From Deltaproteobacteria bacterium (GTDB lineage: Bacteria; Myxococcota_A; Polyangia; Polyangiales; JADJMO01), in contig JANYDK010000145.1 in NCBI GenBank assembly GCA_025363655.1, forward strand, positions 124,001-188,000: a DNA stretch of 64,000 bases, read 5' to 3'. The position numbers and the translations under genes were made by a program. This document shows, one piece after another, positions 1-8,859 of the stretch. The first letter of the stretch is position 1. Each line of letters opens with the position of its first letter. A model generated the notes under the pieces. It was not told where the DNA came from. It saw only the letters and a program-made list of their open reading frames with translations, and ran no database searches.

Positions 1-2292
1 AATGGTCACGGGTCCAATGGCTTCGCCGTTGATGGTCTCCTTGTGGAGAGTGGCATTGAGGAACTCCATGACGAAGGCGAGCCAGGCTTTTTCCCCGAAA
101 TTCCATCTTTTCTCGAGCCTGAGGTCGACGCGATAAAAGGCCGGATCGCGCACGGTGCTGAGCGTCGGCGGTGGGGCGATGAGCCCGTGAGGCAACGTGT
201 TGACCTGCGGGGAGCCGGTATAGAATACCAACCGCGTGCCCACTCGCCACTTGCGCCCGAGCTCGTAGGCAAAGGCCGCGCTGGCGACGTGTGTGCGATC
301 GAACGTCGCCGGATACGTCTGGCCGTCGATGGTGCGGAGCGAGCGCGAGAGCGTGTACGAGAGGAAGCCGCCGAGGTTGGTGGTCAACTTCTTGCGGATG
401 AAGACCTCGAGCCCGAACGCGCGTCCGCCGGCGCGCTTGTCGGCGAGCGGATCGTCGAGCGACACGGTGGTGCCGAGCGCGTCCGTCATCTTGAAGAAGG
501 CATTGTGGAAGACGTTGATCGTCGCGCTGACGCCCTTGTCGAACGTCGCCTCGACGCCTGCGCTGGTCTGGAAGGCGGATTGCAAACCGGCGTTGAGCGT
601 CCCCGGCACGAGCCCCGGCACCGGCACGACGAACGAGGGCGCCTGATGAACGACGCCATACGCGTGAATCAAGCGCACACGGTCGCTCGCCCGAAATCGC
701 ATCGCCAGGCGCGGATCGACGGCGTAGGTCGTGGCGCCGACCGAATGGAAGAAGTCGACGCGTACCCCAGGGGTGATCTCGACGCGTTTCTCCGGCGCCC
801 AGACGAAGTCGAGCCAAAGGCCTCCGGCGCGATCGACGCGTGAAGGAAACAGCGCCGCGAGCTTGGCGGTGTCGGGGTTCTCGGGATCGGAATACGTCGG
901 CAGCGTCGAGACGAAGCGATCGGTCGTGACGTCACCACCGGCGCGAAAGAGCAACTCGTCACCGAACTGGTGATGGAGCACCGTTCGCATGCCCCCGAGC
1001 GTGTCGCGCGAGTTGCGCTGGTCGGCGACGTGCGTCTGATCGAAGCCGAGGGTGACCGCATAGCGGAGCGTCGTCCGCGGGCCGAACGAGTGATCCCAGC
1101 GCAGGTCGAGGCGATAGAATTCGGAGCCGAAGAGGACGTTGACGGTGTCGTTCTTGCGCTGCGCGAGGAAGTCGTATGCGCCGAAGGTGAAGAGCGTCAG
1201 CCGATCGTGATCGGTCAAATCGTACGCGATGCGCGCTTGAAAATCGCGATAGTCGAGCTGGGTGTCTTTGGCGATGAGCGACAAAATCGCCGCCGAATAC
1301 GAGTAGCGAAAGGCGACGAGCGCGCTCCCTTTGCCCTTGGCGAATCCCGTCTCGGCGAGGGCGCCCATGTCGAAGATGCGAATGTTTCCTTCGCCGTGGA
1401 AGTCGTGACGAGGTTCGGCGGTTTCACCGGAGACGATGCCACCCGCGAATCGCCCGAATTCGGAGGGATACCCTCCGGGGTAAAGATCGACCCGTTCGAT
1501 CATCCCTGGATGGATGACGGAGGGTCCGAGCCCGACGTGGAAGAGATAAGGAACGCGGACGCCGTCGAGGTAGTACCCGATATTGCCCGGAGGTGAACCG
1601 CGTACGTAGAAAAAGGGCAATCCCGAGACGACGGGCGTGACGCCGGGGAGCACCTCGAGTGCGCGAAACGGATCGCCGAACGCGCCCGGGAGCTCGCGCA
1701 CTTCGGCCTTGGAGAACGACGTCACGCCGACGGCCAATTTCTCACCGACGACCACCAGCTCGACGGCCTCGCTCTTCTTCGCCGGGGGCGGGGGCGGGGT
1801 TTTGACTGCCGACGATGACCCTTTCGGAGGCGGCGTGACCGGATCCGGCTCCGGCGGCGGTGGCGTCACGACCGGCGCCGCGAAGGTCAATTTGAAGCGG
1901 ATTTGTGCGCGGCGAGCGACGCCATCTTTGGTCGCGGGAGCGAAGTGCCAGCTCAGCGCGGCGTTGATCGCCGCCGAAACGAAGGGCTCTTCGCCCGAAA
2001 GCGCCTTCGCCGACTCGACGGTCCCATCGACGCCGATGACGAGCGCGAGGACCACCGCGCCTTCCCCCGTCGCCCCCGCCGGATAGTCGACCACCGCCGA
2101 TGACTGGAGCTTCGGCGGCTCGAGCACCGGCTTCGGGTCACTCGAACCGCTCGGCCCACCGGATCCACTCGAAGATGGTGCCGGTGCTGGCGTCGTCTGC
2201 GCAGAAGCGGCGCGCGAGACGACGAGCGCAAGCACTCCGAGCCCGAGCGCGAGGCCAGTTGCGACACCGCCGGCTGCACGCAACGAGCCCAT
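1..2292 (-). CDS. TonB-dependent outer-membrane receptor with N-terminal TonB-C-like domain (3' end outside window)
   Basis: Translating the minus strand from the ATG at 2292 gives an open frame to the window edge. It shows a signal peptide (MGSLRAAGGV, hydrophobic core, cut near ASAQT), then a TonB C-terminal-like domain (about residues 60-135, with motif LSWHFAPATKDG), a Pro-rich linker, a plug domain (FFYVRGSPPGNIGYYLDGV) and a long beta-barrel. Such proteins import large ligands across the outer membrane using ExbB/D energy. A fused TonB-like domain before the plug is common in myxobacteria. It lies 75 bp downstream of a co-directional esterase and lipoprotein gene headed by a KstR-like box, which suggests steroid or steroid-ester uptake. 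The ligand is inferred. Only the last barrel strands seem to be missing. Confidence 0.85.
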   Translation of the reverse strand, partial: MGSLRAAGGVATGLALGLGVLALVVSRAASAQTTPAPAPSSSGSGGPSGSSDPKPVLEPPKLQSSAVVDYPAGATGEGAVVLALVIGVDGTVESAKALSGEEPFVSAAINAALSWHFAPATKDGVARRAQIRFKLTFAAPVVTPPPPEPDPVTPPPKGSSSAVKTPPPPPAKKSEAVELVVVGEKLAVGVTSFSKAEVRELPGAFGDPFRALEVLPGVTPVVSGLPFFYVRGSPPGNIGYYLDGVRVPYLFHVGLGPSVIHPGMIERVDLYPGGYPSEFGRFAGGIVSGETAEPRHDFHGEGNIRIFDMGALAETGFAKGKGSALVAFRYSYSAAILSLIAKDTQLDYRDFQARIAYDLTDHDRLTLFTFGAYDFLAQRKNDTVNVLFGSEFYRLDLRWDHSFGPRTTLRYAVTLGFDQTHVADQRNSRDTLGGMRTVLHHQFGDELLFRAGGDVTTDRFVSTLPTYSDPENPDTAKLAALFPSRVDRAGGLWLDFVWAPEKRVEITPGVRVDFFHSVGATTYAVDPRLAMRFRASDRVRLIHAYGVVHQAPSFVVPVPGLVPGTLNAGLQSAFQTSAGVEATFDKGVSATINVFHNAFFKMTDALGTTVSLDDPLADKRAGGRAFGLEVFIRKKLTTNLGGFLSYTLSRSLRTIDGQTYPATFDRTHVASAAFAYELGRKWRVGTRLVFYTGSPQVNTLPHGLIAPPPTLSTVRDPAFYRVDLRLEKRWNFGEKAWLAFVMEFLNATLHKETINGEAIGPVTI

Positions 2293-2367
2293 GGTGGGTC
2301 GCACGATGGCTCGCAACGCCCTCGAGATGTGATGAAAAAGTGCGAAGCTCGAGACTGCATCGCTTGT

Positions 2368-3669
2368 CTATTTCGATTGAAGGTTCCCGTCGGTGAGAGC
2401 GGTGCCCATGGGCATCGCCACCTCGTTCTCGCCCCTGCGCTTGCTCGCGCCATCACGCGCTTGCCGCAAATGCTCGGCGAACGCCACCACCCCGAGCACC
2501 ACGTGCGCTGCCCGGACCGAGGGAAACATCTCGAAGGCGTGTTGCGCCAGCGGCACCTCGGCGTAGCCAATCGGTGCCCGCGCGACCTCGCGGAAACGCT
2601 CGACGAAGCGTCGTGACTCCTTCACTGGCGCGAGGGTGTCGTGCGTCCCGTGCACGAGGAAGAACGGCGGCGCCCCTTCGTGAATGCGCACGATCGGGGA
2701 GGCCTTCTCGAAGTCTCCACGCGCCTCGTCGAGCGACTTCTTCATCACCAGACGCTCGAGAAAGCGCTGCATCCCCCGTCCGGGCCAGTGGTCGTTGCCG
2801 TCGACGCGGAAGTCGTAAACTCCGTAAAATCCGATGCAGCCATCCACGTGCGTATCGGCGGGCTCGAAGCCTGGCTGGTATTCGGCTTCATTGGGAGTGA
2901 GCGCGGCGAGCGCGGCGAGGTGGGCGCCGGCGGAGTTGCCGGCGAGGACGAGGAAGCTCGGATCGGCGCCGTATTCCGCGCCGTGCTCGCGCACCCAGGC
3001 GATCGCGCGCTTCACGTCGACGAGGTGATCAGGGAAGGTCGCGCGCGGGCTCAGGCGATAGTCCACCGAGAAGCAGACCCAGCCGCGCGCCGCCAGCTCC
3101 ATCATCAGCGGCAAACCTTGATACTGCCGCTGACCGATCACCCATCCGCCGCCATGCACGTAGACGAGGCACGGTGCACCCTTGGGGGTGACCTTCGGTC
3201 GGACGACGTCGAGCCGAAGACGGACGCCACCCATCTCGGCGAAACGGACGTTGCGTAAGCGAACGACGCCGCGGCGACGGACCGGAAACGGCATCGCGAG
3301 CGACCATCGGTCGAGCGCGCCACGCGTGGCGTCGAGGTCGAAGCCCTCGCGTAGCGCATGATCCATGATTGCCGCCGTGCCGCCGGCCCGTACCTGCGCG
3401 ACGGCGAGGATGACGCAGGCGAGCGCCACCATCGAGGTGGCAGAGAGCGCGTACGGCGTGCGAATTCCGCCGAAGTGCAGGAACGAGACCGCCGCGATGA
3501 CGTTCGTCGCGATCACGTGCAGCGCCAGCTCGGCGACGAGCCAACTGGCGAAGAAGCTCGGCACGACGAGGACGAACGGTCGCCGAAATGGGCGCCAGAC
3601 GTTGACCGCCAAGAGGAGCGCGAGGGCGCCGTACGCGAAAAAGAGCTGTTCGACGCGGACGGCGCTCAC
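2368..3669 (-). CDS. Membrane-anchored HSL-type alpha/beta hydrolase (esterase/lipase)
   Basis: The 433-residue protein starts at GTG 3669. Residues 1-100 hold about three hydrophobic segments. The hydrolase domain follows with the HGGGW oxyanion-hole motif (172-176), the nucleophile elbow GNSAG (Ser246), a likely acid in GTHDTLAP (Asp344) and His377 in QHAFEM. This is the hormone-sensitive-lipase/carboxylesterase family, which hydrolyses acyl or steryl esters. It begins 7 bp after the stop of the upstream lipoprotein gene and precedes the TonB receptor, so the three probably form one operon. Membrane anchoring plus this context suggests ester cleavage linked to substrate uptake. Substrate specificity cannot be read from sequence. 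Confidence 0.85.
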   Translation of the reverse strand: MSAVRVEQLFFAYGALALLLAVNVWRPFRRPFVLVVPSFFASWLVAELALHVIATNVIAAVSFLHFGGIRTPYALSATSMVALACVILAVAQVRAGGTAAIMDHALREGFDLDATRGALDRWSLAMPFPVRRRGVVRLRNVRFAEMGGVRLRLDVVRPKVTPKGAPCLVYVHGGGWVIGQRQYQGLPLMMELAARGWVCFSVDYRLSPRATFPDHLVDVKRAIAWVREHGAEYGADPSFLVLAGNSAGAHLAALAALTPNEAEYQPGFEPADTHVDGCIGFYGVYDFRVDGNDHWPGRGMQRFLERLVMKKSLDEARGDFEKASPIVRIHEGAPPFFLVHGTHDTLAPVKESRRFVERFREVARAPIGYAEVPLAQHAFEMFPSVRAAHVVLGVVAFAEHLRQARDGASKRRGENEVAMPMGTALTDGNLQSK

Positions 3670-3676
3670 ACGGAGG

Positions 3677-5494
3677 TCATTGCACGTTGCAGACGAGATC
3701 GGTACCTGGGGTCGATCCGCACTGCGTCTTCAGCACCGTCGTGCTGGTGATCGAGAGGAGCGTGACCGAGGAGCCAGTGCCGTTGGGGATCTCCATCGTC
3801 GGCATCGTGAACGTCGCGGTGGTCATGTCGGTGCCGCTGAAGGTGAAGGTCGACATCGCCTGGTTCCACGTCTGGAACGAGTCGCCGACGCCCGAAGCGG
3901 GGACGAAGCTGCAGCCGCTGGTGCAGGTGACGTTGCCCCAACCAGAGTAGCCGCTTGCACAGCCCGCACCGGTCGCAGCCCGCGCGCTCGCGTAGCTCCA
4001 GGAGGTGGCGAGGGTCGGCGTCGGCGTGCAGCTGCCCCACGTCAGCGTGGTGCCCGCGAGCGTGCCGGTGGCGTTGGACGCGCAAGGTCGGGAAATCGTC
4101 GGTGCGTGCGCGCTGCAGGCCGCGTCGCCGCCGCCGCAGTTGGCGAGACCGGTCGCCAGGAGACCGACGCTGTGATCGACGTTGGCGGTGAGCGTCGCGC
4201 CCTTGGTCTGCGTGAATTCGAGCGGGAAGAACCACTCGACGAGGCGCACGGTGCCCGCGATGGGCTTGCCGCCACCATCGTTGGTGAAGCGCAGACGCGC
4301 GAAGCCGCCGGTGAACGTGGCGCCGCCGCTCGGTGCAGGGATGCTGAACGGCGTCGTGTCGCCCGAGCCGGTGAACTTCGGCGAGCTCGAGTTGGCCGTG
4401 AGGCCGCTGAACGACTGATCGCCGGCGCCGAGAGGTGTCTTCGTGATCGCGAAGGTGCCCGTCGTTCGATAGACGACGTCGGTGAACGTGCCGCACGAGG
4501 AGCCGACCGGCACGCACGTCGGCGTCGGGGTGGTCCACTTGCCGTCGGCGCCGCAGGTCGGATCGCCGCCCGACTTGGTGAAGCCGCTGTTGCACGTGTA
4601 GGCGGCGGTCGCGCCCGCGGTGGTGGTGGTGCCGCCGCCCGAGCCGCCGCTCACCGTCGGTGCGGTCGCGTTGGTCACCGTCGGAGGCGCGCCACAGTCG
4701 GCGGTCGATTTTGCGCAGCCGGCGATCGGATCGCCGAAGAAACCAGTGTTGCAGGTGCACTTGCTGTCGGCGCCGCAGGTCGCGTTGGCGCCGCAAGTGG
4801 GCGTGCAGCCGCCGGCCGTGCACTTCTTTCCGTCGCCGGAGAAGCCGGGGTTGCATGTGCAGACGCCGACCGACGGATCGCACGTGGCGTTCTTGTCGCA
4901 CAGCTTGCACTTCGCCGCCGGGTCACCGATGCAATATTTCTGATCGATGCGCGCGCCCTTGATGCCGGAGATGAGCCCGCCAAAGGGGATGTCGCAGATG
5001 TACCCGCCGCGACATTCGCCGACGTCGCTACACGGTTTGAGACAGAAGCCGTCGGTGCCGAATGTCTTGATCGTCGGACACGTCACGCCATCGGCGAGCT
5101 CTTTGATGGTGGTCGCCGGCGTATCCCCGAGGGGTATGAAACACTTGCCGCCGGTGCCGCAATCGCCGTCGACGTGGCAGGGCGACTTGCGCGTGCAATA
5201 CCCACCGGGGAAGTCGGCGCCGAGCTGCGTGATCGCGACCGAACAGGGCGGCGGATCGGACGCGAGCGGATAGGCGCCGGTGGTACACCCAGGCTGCGGG
5301 CCCGAGCATTGATCGTCGGTCGTGCATTGTGCGCCGACCGGCAGGCCACTGCCGCCGCCATCGCCGCCGCCATCCGTCCCGCCACCGCCGGTGTCGACGT
5401 AGGGGTCGACGGCGTCACCCGACGAACACGCCGAGAGCGAGGTCCAGGCAGCCACGAGAGAGAGCGAGCCCGAGACGATCGTGCGCAGCTTCAT
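3677..5494 (-). CDS. Cys-rich lipoprotein with EGF-like and sushi-like repeats
   Basis: This is a 605-residue lipoprotein. ATG 5494 is chosen because it opens a signal peptide (MKLRTIVSGSL) ending in lipobox LSAC and is preceded by a GGGAG ribosome-binding site. A longer frame upstream has no signal peptide. After a Gly/Asp-rich linker come Cys-rich modules with the pattern CxCNPGFSGDGKKC (EGF-like) around residues 200-260 and a sushi/CCP-like stretch (CGAPPTV to PTPTC) around 270-335. The C-terminal half is Thr/Ser/Gly-rich and probably beta. It is likely displayed on the outer membrane. It heads the lipoprotein-esterase-TonB receptor operon and has a KstR-like box 60 bp upstream. No catalytic motif is visible; its role as a surface steroid-binding or adhesion factor is speculative. 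Confidence 0.8.
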   Translation of the reverse strand: MKLRTIVSGSLSLVAAWTSLSACSSGDAVDPYVDTGGGGTDGGGDGGGSGLPVGAQCTTDDQCSGPQPGCTTGAYPLASDPPPCSVAITQLGADFPGGYCTRKSPCHVDGDCGTGGKCFIPLGDTPATTIKELADGVTCPTIKTFGTDGFCLKPCSDVGECRGGYICDIPFGGLISGIKGARIDQKYCIGDPAAKCKLCDKNATCDPSVGVCTCNPGFSGDGKKCTAGGCTPTCGANATCGADSKCTCNTGFFGDPIAGCAKSTADCGAPPTVTNATAPTVSGGSGGGTTTTAGATAAYTCNSGFTKSGGDPTCGADGKWTTPTPTCVPVGSSCGTFTDVVYRTTGTFAITKTPLGAGDQSFSGLTANSSSPKFTGSGDTTPFSIPAPSGGATFTGGFARLRFTNDGGGKPIAGTVRLVEWFFPLEFTQTKGATLTANVDHSVGLLATGLANCGGGDAACSAHAPTISRPCASNATGTLAGTTLTWGSCTPTPTLATSWSYASARAATGAGCASGYSGWGNVTCTSGCSFVPASGVGDSFQTWNQAMSTFTFSGTDMTTATFTMPTMEIPNGTGSSVTLLSITSTTVLKTQCGSTPGTDLVCNVQ

Positions 5495-5554
5495 GGTGTG
5501 TTTACTCCCGCGACGGTGACACGCGGATCTCGAATAGCACCCTCCAAACGAATG

Positions 5555-5568
5555 TGAAACGTGTTTCA
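5555..5568. promoter_or_regulatory. KstR-like operator, box A
   Basis: TGAAACGTGTTTCA, a perfect palindrome that extends to 16 bp (5554-5569). It matches the mycobacterial KstR motif TNNAACNNGTTNNA. It lies 60 bp upstream of the lipoprotein start (minus strand) and 25 bp beyond the SDR stop, so it most likely controls the lipoprotein-esterase-TonB receptor operon. Confidence 0.75.
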
Positions 5569-5593
5569 CTTCTGGCGCAGAGCGTTGCGCGCG

Positions 5594-6373
5594 TCATTTT
5601 TCTCGGGCGCCGAGGAACGCCGGCTTCTCTCCGCCTCCGTGAATCGCGAGCGCCGCACCCGTGACGTACGAGGCGAGGGGCGAGGCGAGCCAGAGGCAGG
5701 CTTCGGCGATGTCGGCCGGCATCGCCAGCCTTTGCATCGGCACCGTCGCCTCGACGCGCGCGATTCCGGCTTCATCGCCGTAGTACTTCTCGGCTTGTTC
5801 GGTGCGCACCATTCCCGCCACGATCGCATTCACGCGCACCCTCGGCGCCCACTCGACGGCGAGGGTTTGCGTGAGATTGAGGAGCCCGGCCTTGGCGGCT
5901 CCATACGCGGAGGTGAGCGGAGAAGGGCGCGTACCGGAGACGCTGGCGATGTTGACGATCGCACCGCCGTCCGCCTGCAGTTGCATCATCGTGTTCGCGC
6001 GCTGCGAGAAGTGCAGCGGGGCCATCAGGTTGAGGTTGATGATCGACTGGGAGAACCGCGGCGACGCGGTGGCTGCGGGCGCTTCGGGCGAGCCTCCCGC
6101 ATTGTTCACGAGGACGTCGAGGCGCCCGAAGGTCTCGCGGACGAAGGTGAGCATCTTGTCGATGGCCTCCACCTCGCGCACGTCGGCCTGGAAGAAGCGC
6201 GCCTCCTTGGCGTTCTCTCCAGCCAGCCCTCGCGGCAGCCGTTCGGGCGCGTTGCGACCGCAGATCACCACCTCGGCGCCGGCGTCGAGGAACCGCGTGG
6301 CGATTCCGCGACCGACGCCGCGACCACCTCCCGTGACGATGACGACCTTCCCCTCGAACGCAACACTCTTCAT
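5594..6373 (-). CDS. Short-chain dehydrogenase/reductase (Rv3548c/IpdF-type)
   Basis: The 259-residue classical SDR has the cofactor loop TGGGRGVG near the N terminus, NNAG in the middle and the catalytic YGAAK motif with an upstream Ser. It starts at ATG 6373 behind GGGAGA. In M. tuberculosis, SDR genes flank echA20-ipdABC in the KstR2 region and one of them (IpdF) oxidises the 5-hydroxyl of the HIP-CoA intermediate. The divergent position next to echA20 here suggests a related hydroxysteroid or hydroxyacyl-CoA dehydrogenase. It shares box B (30 bp upstream) with the echA20 operon. Which steroid hydroxyl it uses is inference. Confidence 0.8.
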   Translation of the reverse strand: MKSVAFEGKVVIVTGGGRGVGRGIATRFLDAGAEVVICGRNAPERLPRGLAGENAKEARFFQADVREVEAIDKMLTFVRETFGRLDVLVNNAGGSPEAPAATASPRFSQSIINLNLMAPLHFSQRANTMMQLQADGGAIVNIASVSGTRPSPLTSAYGAAKAGLLNLTQTLAVEWAPRVRVNAIVAGMVRTEQAEKYYGDEAGIARVEATVPMQRLAMPADIAEACLWLASPLASYVTGAALAIHGGGEKPAFLGAREK

Positions 6374-6402
6374 GGTTTTCTCCCGCCGCTGGACCGCGAT
6401 AG

Positions 6403-6416
6403 TGAAACATGTTCTA
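6403..6416. promoter_or_regulatory. KstR-like operator, box B
   Basis: TGAAACATGTTCTA sits in the 63-bp divergent intergenic region between the SDR (start 6373, minus) and echA20 (start 6437, plus). A single site could repress both transcripts. Confidence 0.78.
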
Positions 6417-6436
6417 GTAGCAGACGAAAGCCGCAC

Positions 6437-7207
6437 ATGGGCATCACCCACCGCATCGAAGCAGGCATCGCCGAGGTCGTCGTCGACTTCCCACCCGTCA
6501 ATGCGCTGCCGGTGGCCGCGTGGTTCGAGCTCGCCGACGAGCTCCGCGCGCTTGGTCGCGATCCGGCGGTACGCGTCGTCATCCTCGCTGCCGAAGGGCG
6601 CGGCTTCAACGCCGGCGTCGACATCAAAGAGATGCAGCACGATCGGAACGACGCTGCCGGGTTCACCGCCCTGATCGGCGCCAATCGCGGCTGCGCCGCT
6701 GCGTTCGCGGCGGTCTACGAGTGCGAGGTCCCGGTCATCGCCGCGGTCGCTGGCCACTGCGTCGGCGGCGGCATCGGCCTCGTCGGCAACGCCGACATCG
6801 TCATCGCCAGCACCGACGCCACCTTCGGTCTGCCCGAGGTCGACCGCGGCGCGCTCGGCGCAGCGACACACCTGGCGCGCCTCGTCCCGCAACACCGCAT
6901 GCGCGCGATGGTCTACACCTGCGCCCGCGCCACCGCGGCCGAGCTCCACGCCTATGGTTCGGTGCTCCAGGTCGTTCCGCGCGCCGAGCTGCTCGACGCC
7001 GCGCGCAAGGTCGCGGCCGAGATCGCGAAGAAGAGCCCGGCGGTGATTCGCGCCGCCAAACAGTGCCTCAACGGCATCGACCCGATCGACGTCAAACGCA
7101 GCTATCGCTTCGAGCAGGGGTTCACCTTCGAGCTCAACCTCTCGGGTGTGGCCGACGAAGCGCGCGACGCTTTCGTCGAAAAACGCGACGCCAAGTTCAC
7201 CAAATGA
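6437..7207 (+). CDS. echA20: EchA20-type enoyl-CoA hydratase/isomerase family ring hydrolase
   Basis: The 256-residue crotonase-fold protein has EchA20 hallmarks: NAGVDIKEMQ, VYECEVPVIAAV, CVGGGIGLVGN, GLPEVDRGALGAATHL and the C-terminal EQGFTFELNL. These match recalled M. tuberculosis EchA20 almost residue for residue. In actinobacteria EchA20 hydrolyses ring D of the HIEC-CoA intermediate during C/D-ring degradation. It is first in a run of nine co-directional genes (echA20 to 15404) that reproduces the KstR2 locus content. The ATG at 6437 lies 20 bp after box B. Confidence 0.93.
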   Translation: MGITHRIEAGIAEVVVDFPPVNALPVAAWFELADELRALGRDPAVRVVILAAEGRGFNAGVDIKEMQHDRNDAAGFTALIGANRGCAAAFAAVYECEVPVIAAVAGHCVGGGIGLVGNADIVIASTDATFGLPEVDRGALGAATHLARLVPQHRMRAMVYTCARATAAELHAYGSVLQVVPRAELLDAARKVAAEIAKKSPAVIRAAKQCLNGIDPIDVKRSYRFEQGFTFELNLSGVADEARDAFVEKRDAKFTK

Positions 7208-7222
7208 GCTGACGAGCAGATC

Positions 7223-8083
7223 ATGTCCGACAAACGCATCCGGGAAGAGGACGTCGTCGCGCTGCTGAAGAGCGGCATGACCATCGGCATCGGCGGCTGG
7301 GGGTCGCGGCGCAAACCGATGTCGCTGGTGCGCGCCATCGTCCGCTCGTCGCTCCGCGATCTCACCATCGTCTCCTACGGCGGGCCTGACGTCGGCATCC
7401 TTTGCGCCACCGGCAAAGTGAAGAAGGTCGTCTACGGCTTCGTCTCGCTCGACAGCATCCCCCTCGAGCCGAACTTTCGAGCGGCGCGTCAGCAGGGCAC
7501 CATCGAGGCGCTCGAGCTCGACGAAGGGATGTTGCAGTGGGGGCTCTACGCCGCTTCGCTGCGCCTGCCGTTTCTACCGACGCGCGCCGGGCTCGGCAGC
7601 GATTTGCTCCGCGTCGCGCCGCACTTGAAGACCGTGAAATCGCCCTACGAGGACGGCGAGGAGCTGGTCGCGGTCCCCGCCATTCACCTCGACGCGGCGC
7701 TCATCCACGTCCATCGCGCCGACGCGGCGGGCAACGGACAAATTCTCGGGCCCGATCCCTTCTTCGACGATCTCTTCTGCATGGCAGCCAAGCTGCGCTT
7801 CATGTCGTGCGAGAGGCTGGTCGAGACTTCGCAGCTCCTCGACGACGGTCCGCTGCAGACGCTCAAGATTTCGCGAATGATGACCGACGGCGTCGTCCTC
7901 GCGCCCCGCGGCGCCCACTTCACCTCGTGCGATCCCGACTATGGTCGCGACGAGGCCTTCCAACGCGAATACGCGACCGCCGCCGTCGATCCCGAGAAGT
8001 GGCGCGCGTTCCACGATCGATGGCTGACGATCGATCACGCGGCCTATCAACGTCAGCTCGCCGAGGGAGACGCAGCCCGATGA
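7223..8083 (+). CDS. ipdA: IpdA, COCHEA-CoA hydrolase alpha subunit (CoA-transferase family)
   Basis: The 286-residue class I CoA-transferase alpha-like subunit carries GMTIGIGGWGSRRKPM, YGGPDVGILC, GFVSLDSIPLEP, RAGLGSD and PDYGRDEAFQREYA, all characteristic of actinobacterial IpdA. With IpdB it forms the heterodimer that opens the last steroid ring (ring C) hydrolytically, not by CoA transfer. It starts 15 bp after echA20 and overlaps ipdB by 4 bp (ATGA), implying translational coupling and equal stoichiometry. Confidence 0.94.
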   Translation: MSDKRIREEDVVALLKSGMTIGIGGWGSRRKPMSLVRAIVRSSLRDLTIVSYGGPDVGILCATGKVKKVVYGFVSLDSIPLEPNFRAARQQGTIEALELDEGMLQWGLYAASLRLPFLPTRAGLGSDLLRVAPHLKTVKSPYEDGEELVAVPAIHLDAALIHVHRADAAGNGQILGPDPFFDDLFCMAAKLRFMSCERLVETSQLLDDGPLQTLKISRMMTDGVVLAPRGAHFTSCDPDYGRDEAFQREYATAAVDPEKWRAFHDRWLTIDHAAYQRQLAEGDAAR

Positions 8084-8859
8084 GCGTCGACTACTCCCTC
8101 GCCGACGTCTGCGCCCTCGCCTGCGCCGAAGCCTTTCGCGGTGACGGCGAAATCCTCGTCAGCCCCATCGGCACCATCCCGACGATCGGCGCGCGCCTCG
8201 CGAAGGCCACGTTTTCCCCTGATCTGATGCTCACCGACGGCGTCGCGTCCCTCGTCGCCAACGTCGTCGCGCTCGGCGAGACCAAAGGCCAAATCATCGA
8301 AGGGCACATGCCCTACCGCGCCATCTTCGACTTGGTCTGGTCGGGTCGTCGTCACGTGATCATGGGCGCGACGCAGATTGATCGCTTCGGCAACCAGAAC
8401 ATCGCCAACATCGGCGACTGGGCGAAACCGAAGGCTCAGCTACTCGGCGTGCGCGGCGCACCCGGCAACACCATCAACCATCCCACGAGCTACTTCGTCC
8501 CCAATCACTCGACGAAATCGTTCGTCGCCAAAGTCGATTTCGTCTCCGGCGTCGGCTACGACCGCGCCGCTGCCCTCGGGCCCGTGGCGTCACGATTCCA
8601 CGAGATTCGTCGCGTCGTGTCCAACAAAGCAGTCTTCGACTTCGTCTCCGCGGAAAAGAGTGAAGGCGGCCTTCGCACGATGCAGCTTCGTTCGTTGCAC
8701 CCTGGCGTCACGCTCGAGGACGTCGTCGCGAACACCGGTTTTTCGCTGGTCATTCCCGCCGACGTGCCGACCACGCGCGGGCCCACCGAAGAAGAGCTGC
8801 ACCTCATTCGCACCGTGATCGATCCGAAGGGCTTGGGAAAGAAGGAGTTGCCGGGATGA
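8080..8859 (+). CDS. ipdB: IpdB, COCHEA-CoA hydrolase beta subunit
   Basis: The 259-residue CoA-transferase beta-like subunit shows GRRHVIMGATQIDRFGNQN, GAPGNTINHPTSYFVPNHS, VSGVGYDR and the C-terminal LHLIRTVIDPK, the same landmarks as mycobacterial IpdB. It pairs with the upstream ipdA. Overlaps of 4 bp on both sides (ipdA and ipdC) mark a tight operon. The partner order ipdA-ipdB-ipdC is the same as in actinobacterial cholesterol clusters. Confidence 0.94.
   Translation: MSVDYSLADVCALACAEAFRGDGEILVSPIGTIPTIGARLAKATFSPDLMLTDGVASLVANVVALGETKGQIIEGHMPYRAIFDLVWSGRRHVIMGATQIDRFGNQNIANIGDWAKPKAQLLGVRGAPGNTINHPTSYFVPNHSTKSFVAKVDFVSGVGYDRAAALGPVASRFHEIRRVVSNKAVFDFVSAEKSEGGLRTMQLRSLHPGVTLEDVVANTGFSLVIPADVPTTRGPTEEELHLIRTVIDPKGLGKKELPG

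Noticed and set aside
43-2103. Several plus-strand open frames of 60-270 codons
   Set aside because: They are antisense to the TonB receptor, which runs through the whole stretch on the minus strand with clear signal, plug and barrel features.
3365-5557. A 730-codon plus-strand open frame
   Set aside because: Arg/Ala-rich low-complexity translation, antisense to the Cys-rich lipoprotein, a common artefact of high-G+C codon bias.
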